49,628 bases of DNA from Gemmatimonadota bacterium (GTDB lineage: Bacteria; Gemmatimonadota; Gemmatimonadetes; Gemmatimonadales; GWC2-71-9), in NCBI GenBank assembly GCA_003222205.1, contig QHVC01000046.1, positions 1 through 49,628 of the forward strand, in the 5' to 3' direction. This document shows positions 33,296-42,198 of this stretch, piece after piece. The notes beneath the pieces were generated by a model. That model did not search any database. It was given only the letters and a program-made list of their open reading frames with translations, and had not been told where the DNA came from. How positions within the stretch are numbered: position 1 is the stretch's first letter; every line of letters starts with the position of its first letter. A program made the translations under genes and the position numbers.

Positions 33296-35704
33296 ATGAA
33301 TCATCCCACGGGCATCAGCGAGATCTTTGAGACGATGGAGTACGGTCCCGCGCCGGAGGCCGAACAGCCGGCGCTCGAGTGGATCACGCGCCACGGCGGG
33401 GAGTTCGGCCTCTACGTGGGCGGGCGCTGGGTGAAGGGGCAGGACGGCCGCGGCTTCGACGTGATCAACCCGGCGACGCGCGCCAAGCTCGCCCGGGTCG
33501 TTCAAGCGGGGCCGGCGGACGTGAGCGCCGCGGTCGCGGCCGCCCGGGCGGCGCTCCCCGGCTGGGCCGCCCTCCCCGGCCACGCCCGCGCGCGGCATCT
33601 CTACGCGCTGGCGCGGGCCGTCCAAAAGCACGCGCGGCTGCTCGCTGTCCTCGAGAGCCTCGACAACGGCAAATCGATTCGCGAGACCCGCGACATCGAC
33701 ATCCCGCTCGTCGCCCGCCACTTCTATCACCACGCCGGCTGGGCGCAGCTCCTCGAGACGGAGTTTGCGGGGCATGGGCCCGCCGGCGTCGTGGGCCAGA
33801 TCATCCCGTGGAACTTCCCGCTGCTGATGGTGGCGTGGAAGGTCGCGCCGGCGCTGGCGGCCGGATGCACCGTCGTCCTGAAGCCCGCCGAGTTCACACC
33901 GCTCACGGCCCTCGCGTTCGCCGAGCTGGCCCACGAGGCCGGCCTGCCGGCGGGCGTCCTCAACGTGATCACCGGCGACGGCGAGTCCGGCAAGCTGCTG
34001 GTCGACCACCCCGACGTGGACAAGATCGCGTTCACTGGCTCGACGGAAGTGGGGCGGCACATCCGCCAGGCCACCGCGGGCACCGGGAAGAAACTCAGCC
34101 TCGAGCTGGGCGGGAAAAGCCCGTTCATCGTCTTCGAGGACGCGGATCTCGACAGCGTTGTCGAGGGCGTCGTGGACGCCATCTGGTTCAACCAGGGGCA
34201 GGTCTGCTGCGCAGGCTCGCGCCTGCTGGTGCAGGAGGGTGTGGCCGCGCCGCTCATCGGCAAGCTGCGGGCGCGGATGGAGAAGCTCAGAGTGGGCTCG
34301 CCGCTCGACAAGGCGGTGGACATGGGCGCGATTGTGGCGCCCGTGCAGCTCGAGCGCATCCGCGGGCTCGTGGAGAAAGGCGTTGAAGAAGGGGCGCAGA
34401 TGTGGCAGCCGTCGTGGGCGTGCCCCACAGACGGCTACTTCTATCCGCCGACGCTGTTCACCGACGTGTCGCCCTCGGCGACGATCGCCCAGGTCGAGAT
34501 CTTCGGTCCGGTGCTGGTCTCCATGACGTTCCGTACCCCCGCCGAAGCGGTGGCGCTCGCCAACAACACCCCGTTCGGCCTGGCGGCGAGCGTGTGGACC
34601 GAAAACATCAACCTCGCCCTCGATATCGCGCCTAAGATCAAGGCCGGCGTCGTGTGGGTGAATTGCACTAACCTCTTCGACGCCGCGGCGGGGTTCGGCG
34701 GCTACCGCGAGTCGGGCTTCGGGCGCGAAGGGGGGCGGGAAGGGATGTGGGAGTATCTGAAGCCGGAGTGGGAAACAGCGAACGCGGAACGCGGAACGCG
34801 GAACGAACCCGCCGCGACTGTTCCGCGTTCCGAGGTCCCCGTTCCGCGTTCGGGGCAGCTCCCCGACATCGACCGAACCCCCAAGCTGTTCATCGGCGGC
34901 AAACAGGTTCGGCCCGACCAGACCTACAGCCGCCGCATCGTCGGGCCCGACGGGCGTGTCGTCGGCGAGGTCGGGGAAGGGAACCGCAAGGATGTCCGCA
35001 ATGCGGTCGAGGCGGCGCACGCCGCGGCGGGCTGGGCCCAGGCGACCGGCCATCTCCGCGCACAAGTCCTCTATTACATCGCGGAGAACCTCGCGCCGCG
35101 GAGCGCCGAGTTCGCTGCCCGCTTGGACGCCATGATCGGTGGGGGCGTGGACGCGGGGCGCCGCGAGGTCGACGCCGCCATCGCCCGGCTCTTCACCTAC
35201 GCCGCCTGGGCGGACAAATGGGATGGGGCGGTCCACCACACGCCGGTGCGGGGGGTGACGCTCGCGATGAACGAGCCGATCGGCGTGGTGGGCGTCGCGT
35301 GCCCGGCCGAGGCTCCCCTGCTAGGCTTCGTGTCGCTGGTAGCGCCCCTGGTGGCGACCGGCAACACGGTGGTGGCGATTCCTTCCGAAGCCGCGCCCCT
35401 GGCGGCGACCGATTTCTACGCCGTGCTCGAGACCTCCGACCTCCCCGCCGGCGTGATCAACATCCTGACCGGCTCGACCGACGCGCTCGCGCAGGTGCTC
35501 GCCGAGCACTTGGACGTGGACGGCGTCTGGTATTTCGGCGGGTCCGCCGGGCGGGCCGTCGAAGCCGCTTCGGCTGGGAACATGAAGCGCACCTGGGTGG
35601 AGCCCCACCGTCGCGATTGGCTCGATCCGCGCCAGGGCGAGGGGCGCGAGTTCCTGCGCCACGCCACCCAGGTCAAGAACATCTGGATCCCCTACGGCGA
35701 GTGA
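33296..35704 (+). CDS. Two-domain aldehyde dehydrogenase (ALDH16-like)
   Basis: An 802-residue protein with a complete ALDH domain (about 1-490) joined to a second, degenerate ALDH domain (about 530-802), the layout of ALDH16. Domain 1 has IIPWNFPLLM, FTGSTEVG, the catalytic Glu in LELGGKSP and Cys304 in NQGQVCCAGSR. Domain 2 keeps the NAD-fold outline (EPIGVVGVACPAEAPLL) but I see no GQxC nucleophile. The linker (ETANAERGTRNE, then VPRSEVPVPRSG) is encoded by inverted heptamer repeats. It likely oxidises acetaldehyde from DeoC to acetate. It overlaps the thioesterase as GTGA. Confidence 0.9.
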   Translation: MNHPTGISEIFETMEYGPAPEAEQPALEWITRHGGEFGLYVGGRWVKGQDGRGFDVINPATRAKLARVVQAGPADVSAAVAAARAALPGWAALPGHARARHLYALARAVQKHARLLAVLESLDNGKSIRETRDIDIPLVARHFYHHAGWAQLLETEFAGHGPAGVVGQIIPWNFPLLMVAWKVAPALAAGCTVVLKPAEFTPLTALAFAELAHEAGLPAGVLNVITGDGESGKLLVDHPDVDKIAFTGSTEVGRHIRQATAGTGKKLSLELGGKSPFIVFEDADLDSVVEGVVDAIWFNQGQVCCAGSRLLVQEGVAAPLIGKLRARMEKLRVGSPLDKAVDMGAIVAPVQLERIRGLVEKGVEEGAQMWQPSWACPTDGYFYPPTLFTDVSPSATIAQVEIFGPVLVSMTFRTPAEAVALANNTPFGLAASVWTENINLALDIAPKIKAGVVWVNCTNLFDAAAGFGGYRESGFGREGGREGMWEYLKPEWETANAERGTRNEPAATVPRSEVPVPRSGQLPDIDRTPKLFIGGKQVRPDQTYSRRIVGPDGRVVGEVGEGNRKDVRNAVEAAHAAAGWAQATGHLRAQVLYYIAENLAPRSAEFAARLDAMIGGGVDAGRREVDAAIARLFTYAAWADKWDGAVHHTPVRGVTLAMNEPIGVVGVACPAEAPLLGFVSLVAPLVATGNTVVAIPSEAAPLAATDFYAVLETSDLPAGVINILTGSTDALAQVLAEHLDVDGVWYFGGSAGRAVEAASAGNMKRTWVEPHRRDWLDPRQGEGREFLRHATQVKNIWIPYGE
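34777..34854. repeat. Heptanucleotide repeats in two inverted arms, inside the ALDH linker
   Basis: Left arm: AGCGAAC then three GCGGAAC units (34777-34804). Right arm: GTTCCGC, GTTCCGA, GGTCCCC, GTTCCGC and GTTCGGG (34820-34854), the reverse complement of the same unit. A 12-nt block GGAACGCGGAAC has a perfect inverted partner GTTCCGCGTTCC. The whole element is read in frame and encodes the linker between the two ALDH domains. Confidence 0.9.
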
Positions 35705-36153
35705 GCGCCGCCGCCCACGGTGTCCCCAAGGGGCCGGCCGAGTCCGTCATCGAGCTGCGCGTCAACTACTCCGAAACCGACCAGATGGGGGTGGTGTACC
35801 ACGCCAACTACCTCGTCTGGTTCGACCGGGCGCGGACCGAACACTTGCGGGTCACCGGGTACACCTATCGCGCCATGGAGGAGGCGGGCGTCTTCCTCGC
35901 GGTGACCGAGGCGCGCCTGCGCTTCCGCCGGCCGGCGCTGTACGACGATCTGGTGCGCGTGCGATGCTGGGTGCGCGACCTCGCGTCGCGCCGCGTGACG
36001 TTCGGCTACGCGGTCGAGCGCGCGGGCTCCGGCGAGCTGCTCGCGACCGGCGAGACGTCGCTCATCGCCCTCGACCGCCGGCGCAACCCCACCCGCATTC
36101 CGGAGCACGTGTGTGAGCGTCTTCAGACGGTGCCGGACCCGGTACGCCTGTAG
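35701..36153 (+). CDS. Acyl-CoA thioesterase, YbgC/4HBT family
   Basis: A 150-residue hotdog-fold thioesterase. The family signature NYSETDQMGVVYHANYLVWF carries the catalytic Asp and the YHANY motif. It is followed by the FDRARTEHLR helix and strands ending GETSLIALDRRRNPTRIP. Members hydrolyse short or long acyl-CoA or acyl-ACP, and YbgC often sits with envelope genes (tol-pal). Here the neighbours are envelope genes too, but no tolQRA. GTG overlaps the ALDH stop. The last 41 nt overlap the next gene. Confidence 0.88.
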   Translation: MSAAAHGVPKGPAESVIELRVNYSETDQMGVVYHANYLVWFDRARTEHLRVTGYTYRAMEEAGVFLAVTEARLRFRRPALYDDLVRVRCWVRDLASRRVTFGYAVERAGSGELLATGETSLIALDRRRNPTRIPEHVCERLQTVPDPVRL

Positions 36154-38167
36154 CGCCGCCTTCCTTCTTCTTATAGGGCTGGCGCCGGCGCGCGCCGCCG
36201 CGCAGCAGGTGGACGAAGGGCTGGTCGGTACCCTCGCCCGCCTGCTCGCCGCCGCCGACGCCCGGCGCTTCGACGGGCCGTTACTGGGTGACGGGCTCCA
36301 CCATCCCAACGCGGCCGTGCGCCGCCAGGCGGCGCTCGCGGCCGGCCGCATCGGGGACCCGGCGGCGGTCGAGCTGCTCATCGCCGCCCTCGCCGACTCC
36401 AGCCCGGCGGTCCGGGCGGCGGCGGCGTTCGGCCTCGGGCGACTCCGTCAGGCACGCGCTACCGGCCCGCTGTTGACGCTGGCCCGCGCGGCGGCGCCCG
36501 AGCAGCAAGGCGACCCCGAAATGGAGGCCGTCACCGCGCTCGCCCGCATCGGCGGAGATTCGGGCGCTTCCGCGATCCAGGCGCTCATCGACCTCGCCGC
36601 GCCCGGTCAGCCGGTCTCGGTCGTTGTCAGCCAGGCGATCCTCGAATCGTGGCGCTTGGGCCCGCGCGCCGCCGTGCCCCTGCTGGTCCGGTTCGCCACC
36701 GATCCGGATGCCGTCGTGCGCTGGCGGGTGATCTACACGCTGGGCCGCACTCGCGCCCTGCCCGGCGTCCCCGTGGTCCTCAACGCGCTCCAGGACGCCG
36801 ACCCGCGCGTCCGCGCCATCGCCGCGCGCGGCGTCAACGCGGTGCTCACCGACAGTGCCAGGCTCGAGCGCCGCGGGGTCACCGCCCGGTTGCAGGCGCT
36901 CCTCGGCGACCGGGACCCGCAGGTCCGGGTCAACGCGCTGCGCGCGCTGGCGACGTTCCGCGACAGCACGCTCGCGTCCGCCGTCGCCTCCCTGGCGTCC
37001 GACGCGGATGTGAATGTCGCCGTCCAGGCCGAAACCACGCTCGGGGCGGGCGGCGGCCGCATCGCCGTTGAAGCGCTGCGGTCGCGACTCGCGAGCCCGG
37101 TGTTCGCGCTGCGCCGCCAGGCGGTGATCGGCCTCGCGCAGGCCGACACCGCCGCGGGCGCGGAGGCGGCGCGTGCGCTGGCCTCGGACCCGGACCCGCT
37201 CGCGCGCCTCGTCGCTGCGGAAGCGTTGGCCGCGGCGCGCTCGCGCGGCCGGTTGGAAGCGTTGCTGGCGGATGCGGACGGCCGGGTCGCCGCGCATGCG
37301 CTCCAGGGACTCCAGCGCTTCGTTCCGGACAGCGACGCCGCGCTGCGGGCGCGGGCGCGCGACCTGCTCACGCACGCCGATCCCGCGGTGCGCGGCCTGG
37401 CGGCGGGCTGGCTCGCGCACCGTCCCGATCCGGCCGACGTCGATCGGCTCACGCAGGCCTACACCCGCGCCGCCGCCGATCCCTTCGACGACGCCGCGGT
37501 GTCCGCCGTTTCGGCGCTCGCCGCGATCGCGCGCGCTTCCGCCGCCGGCCGCCTCGCGGTCGCGACCCGGTTCCTCGGCGCCGTGCGGCGGCCCGACGAC
37601 TACCTGGTGCGGCGGCTGGCCATCGCCGACACCTTCACCGATGCGGCGGCGGCCTGGGGTCCCGACGTGCCGATCGCCACCGGCCGCAGCGACGCCGATT
37701 ATCGCGACATCGTGCGTCGCTATCTCGTCCCGGCCCTCACCGGGCAGCCTGACCCGCAGGTCACAATCGAGACCGACCGGGGGAGGCTGACGCTCGAATT
37801 GCTGCCGACCGAGGCGCCGATCACAGTCGCGGCGTTCCTGGGCCTCGTGGACCGCCACTCCTTCGACGGCGGGCGCTGGCACCGGGTCGTCCCCAACTTC
37901 GTCATCCAGGACGGCGATCCCCGCGGCGACGGCTGGGGCGGCCCCGGGTTCGTCCTGCGCGACGAGGTGAACCCCGAGCGCTATCAGGCGGGTACCTTGG
38001 GCATGGCCCTCTCGGGTCCTGATACGGGCGGCAGCCAGTTCTTCATCACGCATTCGCCGCAACCGCACCTCGACGGGATTTACACTGTGTTCGGGCGGCT
38101 GACGGGGGACCTGCGCGCGTTGTCGCAGGTCGCCATGGGGGACCGTATTCGGAGCATCCATCGCTGA
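36113..38167 (+). CDS. HEAT-repeat protein fused to cyclophilin-type prolyl isomerase
   Basis: A 684-residue exported protein. A signal peptide (CSAAFLLLIGLAPARAAAQ) precedes about 450 residues of HEAT/PBS-lyase-type helical repeats (for example NAAVRRQAALAAGRIGDPAA, SPAVRAAAAFGLGRL, DPQVRVNALRALATF). The last about 140 residues are a cyclophilin. Its catalytic Arg is in GGRWHRVVPNFVIQDGDP, with GGSQFFITHS and HLDGIYTVFG. The usual Trp of WLDG, near the cyclosporin site, is His here. It likely acts in the periplasm as a scaffold-linked foldase beside barrel and LPS-assembly proteins. GTG at 36113 gives the signal peptide. Confidence 0.87.
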   Translation: MSVFRRCRTRYACSAAFLLLIGLAPARAAAQQVDEGLVGTLARLLAAADARRFDGPLLGDGLHHPNAAVRRQAALAAGRIGDPAAVELLIAALADSSPAVRAAAAFGLGRLRQARATGPLLTLARAAAPEQQGDPEMEAVTALARIGGDSGASAIQALIDLAAPGQPVSVVVSQAILESWRLGPRAAVPLLVRFATDPDAVVRWRVIYTLGRTRALPGVPVVLNALQDADPRVRAIAARGVNAVLTDSARLERRGVTARLQALLGDRDPQVRVNALRALATFRDSTLASAVASLASDADVNVAVQAETTLGAGGGRIAVEALRSRLASPVFALRRQAVIGLAQADTAAGAEAARALASDPDPLARLVAAEALAAARSRGRLEALLADADGRVAAHALQGLQRFVPDSDAALRARARDLLTHADPAVRGLAAGWLAHRPDPADVDRLTQAYTRAAADPFDDAAVSAVSALAAIARASAAGRLAVATRFLGAVRRPDDYLVRRLAIADTFTDAAAAWGPDVPIATGRSDADYRDIVRRYLVPALTGQPDPQVTIETDRGRLTLELLPTEAPITVAAFLGLVDRHSFDGGRWHRVVPNFVIQDGDPRGDGWGGPGFVLRDEVNPERYQAGTLGMALSGPDTGGSQFFITHSPQPHLDGIYTVFGRLTGDLRALSQVAMGDRIRSIHR

Positions 38168-41013
38168 TGCGCGCCCGCGCCCTGGCGGTCGCGGTGGGAT
38201 TGCTGGCCGGCCTGGTCCCGGCGGCGGCCGCGCAATTCGGCTACTTCGGGCAGAATAAGATCCAGTACCGGCGCTTCGACTGGCGCGTGCTCCGGGGCGA
38301 GCACGTGGATCTCTACTACTATCCGGAAGAAGAGGAGCTGGGGCGGGTCGCCCTCGCCTACGCCGAGGAGAGCTACGACTCGCTGGAGCGGCGCTTCACG
38401 CATGCGGTCCGCCGCCGCGTGCCGCTGATCATCTACGCTTCCCACACCGACTTCGAGCAGACCAACATCCTGCCGTTCGTGCCGCCCGAAGGCCTGCTCG
38501 GCGTCACCGAGTTCCTCAAGCGCCGCGTGACGCTCCCGTTCACGGGGAGCTACACCGAGTTTCGCCACACGCTGCGTCACGAATTGGTGCACGTCTTCCA
38601 GCTGAGCTTGTACGGCGAAGCCGTGGCGCGCCACCCGCGGGCGCGGCTGCCGGGGATGCCGCTGTGGTTTACGGAGGGCCTGGCGGAGTACTACTCGGCC
38701 GGTGAAGACTCGCGCGACGAGATGATCTTGCGGGATCTGACGATCTCGGGCGACCTGCCCACGCTGGGCCAGCTCGCGTACGCCTCGGGCGGCATCGTCT
38801 ATCCGCTGGGCGGCACCATCGTGCGCTTCCTGGGAACGACCTACGGGGACTGGCGCATCGGCGAGTTGTACCGCGAGCTGTGGAAGTACATGACGTTCGA
38901 GGACGCCGTCCGGGGGGTGTACGGCAAGACCCTCGTCCAACTGTCGGAGGAGTGGCTGTACTGGATGCGGCGCCGCTACTACCCGGCCGTGGCGGAGGGG
39001 CGCCCGCTCGCGGTCTCCGCGGAGCTGCTCGCGCGCCTCGCGATCAAGCCGGCCGCCTATCGCCTGCCCGGGGACAGCACCGCGGCGGTGCTGTACTTCT
39101 CGCCGTCGACGGGCTACACGAACATCTATGCCCGTTCGCTGGGAAGCGGCCGCAGCCGCCCGGTGGTCAAAGGAGAGCGCTCACCGCAGTTCGAGTCCTT
39201 CCACTTTTTCGAGTCGCGGATGGACGTGAGCGCTGCCGGCGTCGTGGTGTTCGGCAGTCGCTACCAGGACCGCGACGCCCTGTTTTTCTGGAGCCTCGAC
39301 AAGCGCCGCGTCGTCGGCCGCTACCAGTTCCCCGAGCTCGTGTCCATCCTGTCGCCGGCGTGGGTGCCCGACGGCAAGAGCGTTGTGTTCAGCGGGCTCG
39401 CGGTCTCGGGGTACTCCGATCTCTACCGGCTCTGGCTCGCCGACGGCCGGCTCGAGCGCCTCACCTCCGATCGCTACCAGGACCTCGATCCGTCGGTGAG
39501 CCCCGATGGGCGCAGCGTCGTCTTCAGCTCGGACCGCACCACGTTCGGGCCGCAGGGAGGGCGCAACCTCTTCACGCTCGACCTCGCGACGGGCGTGATC
39601 CGCTACCTCACCTACGGGCGGTGGCTGGACGACGGGCCCCGCTGGTCGACCACGACGCACCGCGTGTACTTCTCGAGCGATCGCGACGGGATTCCGCAGA
39701 TCTATTCCGTGGACTCGAGCGGCGCCGGCCGGCGCGAGACGAGCACCCTCAACGGCGCCTTCGATCCGCAGTACGTCGAGGGCGAAGACGGCCTCGTGTT
39801 CGGTGGCTTCGCCGACCTGAGCTGGAACCTCTACTTCGCGCACCTGGCGACCGACAGCGCCGGCCCGACTTTCGCCCTGGCCGAGCCGCGCGCGCCCGCC
39901 GAGTGGAGCTGGCCGGAGCTCGCGAACTCCCAGTACGCCCGCGCCGACGCCTCGCCGTACGAGCGGAAGTACACCCTCGACTTTGCGGCGGGCGACGCGG
40001 TGCTGGCGCCGGGCCTGGGCTCGGCCCAAGGCGCGCTGTTCCTGTTCAGCGACCTCTTGAGCGATCACCAGCTGTACGTCGAGCTGTCGTCGTTCCAGGG
40101 GAGCGGTCTGGGGAATCTGCTCGACAACTTCAACGGCACCGTCTTCTACCTGAACCAGGCCCGGCGCGTCAACTGGGGCGTCGGCATCTTCCGCCTGCGG
40201 GGGCTGTTCTTCGAATCGGATTTCAGCACGCTGTTCCAGGAACGCTCGGCGGGGGCGTTCGCCCAGGTCCGCTACCCGTTCTCCCGCTTCCGGCGCCTGG
40301 AGGCGGAGTACCGCGTCGAGCACTCCGACCGCTTCGACATCACGCGGCCCGACGTGCTGACGGGCGATCCCAGCGCCTTCCACCGCGTCGGCTGGCTGGC
40401 GTCGAACTACTTGAGCTACATCGAGGACAACACACTGTGGCTGCCGACGGGCCCGGTCGACGGCGAGCGCTACAACTTCACCGCCGGGTTGGTGAACGAT
40501 ATGAGCCACGGGCGCTTCGACGCCTGGGTGCTCTCCGGCGACTGGCGGCACTACTACCGCACCTCGCTGCGCAGCGCGTTCGCCGTGCGGCTGCTGGGCT
40601 ACTTCGCCGGCGGTGAGCGCCCCCGCCGCATCAGCATCGGCGGCTCGTGGGCCCTGCGGGGCTATCCGGGGTTCGGCTACGTCACGGGCACCCGCGCCTG
40701 GCTGGTCAACACCGAGTGGCGGTTCCCGATCACGGACTTTCTCACCATCGGCTTTCCGTTCGGGGCGCTGCGCCTCCCGGGCGTGCAGGGCGCCCTCTTC
40801 GCCGACTATGGGCGCGCGTGGAGCGAAGTGTCGACCGCGCGGGGCGCGCTGGGTAGCACGGGGCTCGGGCTCCGGATGCCGGTGGGGGCGCCGCTGGTGC
40901 TGCGGCTCGATATCGGGTACCGGTTCCATTCCGGCGACCTGAGCCTCTACAGCCTCCCCGATCCCGGGCGCCGCCGGCGCTTCGTCGACTTCTTTTTCGG
41001 GTTTAACTATTGA
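38167..41013 (+). CDS. Exported metallopeptidase-propeller-Omp85-like barrel fusion
   Basis: A 948-residue protein with three parts after a signal peptide (about 1-22). Residues about 45-270 are a gluzincin peptidase (Peptidase_MA type) with H138-E-L-V-H142 and Glu174 in WFTEGLAEY as third zinc ligand. Residues about 290-570 are a TolB/PD40-like propeller (PAWVPDGKSVVFSG, DPSVSPDGRSVVFSSDR, PRWSTTTHRVYFSSDRDG). Residues about 590-948 are a beta-barrel resembling bacterial surface antigen/Omp85, with Arg831-Gly-Tyr833 in SWALRGYPGFGYV, the L6-type motif, and a final aromatic FFFGFNY. It should sit in the outer membrane with the peptidase in the periplasm or outside. Substrate unknown. Confidence 0.88.
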   Translation: MRARALAVAVGLLAGLVPAAAAQFGYFGQNKIQYRRFDWRVLRGEHVDLYYYPEEEELGRVALAYAEESYDSLERRFTHAVRRRVPLIIYASHTDFEQTNILPFVPPEGLLGVTEFLKRRVTLPFTGSYTEFRHTLRHELVHVFQLSLYGEAVARHPRARLPGMPLWFTEGLAEYYSAGEDSRDEMILRDLTISGDLPTLGQLAYASGGIVYPLGGTIVRFLGTTYGDWRIGELYRELWKYMTFEDAVRGVYGKTLVQLSEEWLYWMRRRYYPAVAEGRPLAVSAELLARLAIKPAAYRLPGDSTAAVLYFSPSTGYTNIYARSLGSGRSRPVVKGERSPQFESFHFFESRMDVSAAGVVVFGSRYQDRDALFFWSLDKRRVVGRYQFPELVSILSPAWVPDGKSVVFSGLAVSGYSDLYRLWLADGRLERLTSDRYQDLDPSVSPDGRSVVFSSDRTTFGPQGGRNLFTLDLATGVIRYLTYGRWLDDGPRWSTTTHRVYFSSDRDGIPQIYSVDSSGAGRRETSTLNGAFDPQYVEGEDGLVFGGFADLSWNLYFAHLATDSAGPTFALAEPRAPAEWSWPELANSQYARADASPYERKYTLDFAAGDAVLAPGLGSAQGALFLFSDLLSDHQLYVELSSFQGSGLGNLLDNFNGTVFYLNQARRVNWGVGIFRLRGLFFESDFSTLFQERSAGAFAQVRYPFSRFRRLEAEYRVEHSDRFDITRPDVLTGDPSAFHRVGWLASNYLSYIEDNTLWLPTGPVDGERYNFTAGLVNDMSHGRFDAWVLSGDWRHYYRTSLRSAFAVRLLGYFAGGERPRRISIGGSWALRGYPGFGYVTGTRAWLVNTEWRFPITDFLTIGFPFGALRLPGVQGALFADYGRAWSEVSTARGALGSTGLGLRMPVGAPLVLRLDIGYRFHSGDLSLYSLPDPGRRRRFVDFFFGFNY

Positions 41014-41732
41014 TCCGGCAACGCGTTTCGCTTGACCGGCTCCGCGCGCTTTCCTACATTGGCGCCGTGGTCGGGGCCGCGGCGTGTCATCCCCGTCCGG
41101 GCCCGCTGGTGCCGGCGCCGCTGCCGGCGCTGGACCGGGACACCGCGGTGGCGTGGATGCGCGCGACGCTGCCGCGGCACCCGGCGGCGATCCGGTTCCG
41201 GTGGAAGTACCGGGACGACCGGCTCAGCGCCGCGGGACGGGGACAGGCGCGGATCGCGCCACCGGATTCGCTACGCCTGGACTACGTCGCGACGCTGGGG
41301 GTCAAATCCGGAGCCGGGGTGGTGGTCGGCGACTCGATTCAGTGGGCGGACCCGGAAAAGGATTTTCGCTCCCTCGTCCCCGCGATCCCGATGCTGTGGG
41401 CCGGGCTCGGGTATGTGCGGGCACCGGCGGACACCGCCGCGGTGTACGGCCGGACGGGCGCCGGCGCGATCGACGGCTGGACGGTGCGGGTCGTGGCGGG
41501 CGTGGACACGCTCGAGTACGTCGTGACCGAGGGACGCGAGCGGGTGCTGGAGGCGCAGTGGCGAAGGGCGGGGAAGGTGGTGGCGGCGAGCAGGACGCGG
41601 TTCGGCGCGAACGCGCTGCCCGCTGCGGCCCGGATCGACTTTCCGGAAGGACCGGCGCGCTTTGAGCTCACGGTTGTGGCGGTGGACACCGTGGCGGAGA
41701 TTCCGCCCGCGCTCTGGCGCAGTCGTCGCTAG
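41010..41732 (+). CDS. Predicted lipoprotein, LolA/LolB or DUF4292-like
   Basis: A 240-residue exported protein. TTG at 41010 overlaps the previous stop (TTGA). The hydrophobic part (ALSYIGAVVGAAAC) ends in a Cys that could be lipidated, although AAAC is a weak lipobox. The mature part alternates strands (IRFRWKYRDDRLSAAGRGQA, DSLRLDYVATLG, VVVGDSIQWADPEKDF), as in lipoprotein-carrier folds. Its place before lptE supports an outer-membrane assembly role, but function is not shown. Other starts are possible downstream. Confidence 0.65.
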   Translation: MIRQRVSLDRLRALSYIGAVVGAAACHPRPGPLVPAPLPALDRDTAVAWMRATLPRHPAAIRFRWKYRDDRLSAAGRGQARIAPPDSLRLDYVATLGVKSGAGVVVGDSIQWADPEKDFRSLVPAIPMLWAGLGYVRAPADTAAVYGRTGAGAIDGWTVRVVAGVDTLEYVVTEGRERVLEAQWRRAGKVVAASRTRFGANALPAAARIDFPEGPARFELTVVAVDTVAEIPPALWRSRR

Positions 41733-42198
41733 CGTCGCGGCGCTGATCGCCGCGGGGTGTCTCTATCGTTTCACCGGCGGCGGGCTGCCCAACGTCCGCA
41801 CCGTGGCCATCCTGCCCTTCGACAACGACACGCCTGAGCCGGTGCTTACGCAGGAAGTGAACACCGCGGTCCGGGAAGCGATGGAAGGGCGGCTGGGGTT
41901 GCGGCTCGCCGGCGAGCAGACCGCCGACGCCGTGGTGCGCGGCCGCATCGCGCGCTACGACCCGGATGTCCCCGTCGTCATCCAGCCCGGCGTCGGCAGT
42001 GTGAACGTGACGCAGCGGCAGGTGCAGCTGACCGTCGACGTCGAGATCATCGATCAGCGCGACGGCAAGCCGCTCTGGAAGAAGCAGGGCCTGACGGTGA
42101 CCGGGGAGTACCAGCCGCCGCAGGAAGCGGACGGGCGCAAGAAAGCCCTCGACAAGCTCGTGACCGAGATCGTGGACGGAGCGCAGTCCCAGTGGTGA
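41662..42198 (+). CDS. lptE: LPS-assembly lipoprotein LptE
   Basis: LptE plugs the LptD barrel and helps place LPS in the outer leaflet. The 178-residue protein has a basic N-region, the hydrophobic segment AVVASVAALIAAGC with lipobox IAAGC, and the LptE pattern VRTVAILPFDNDTPEPVLTQ then EAMEGRLGLRLAGEQTADAV and GRIARYDPDVPV. Both possible starts, 41662 and 41674, are TTG and lie inside the previous gene, giving a 60-71 nt overlap. A start further right would remove the signal peptide. No lptD is in the window. The stop overlaps the next gene. Confidence 0.83.
   Translation: MSSRLWRWTPWRRFRPRSGAVVASVAALIAAGCLYRFTGGGLPNVRTVAILPFDNDTPEPVLTQEVNTAVREAMEGRLGLRLAGEQTADAVVRGRIARYDPDVPVVIQPGVGSVNVTQRQVQLTVDVEIIDQRDGKPLWKKQGLTVTGEYQPPQEADGRKKALDKLVTEIVDGAQSQW

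Noticed and set aside
33296-35704. Artificial fusion of two separate dehydrogenase genes
   Set aside because: The active plus degenerate domain order is that of ALDH16 and the reading frame is open throughout, so a natural two-domain protein is the simpler reading.
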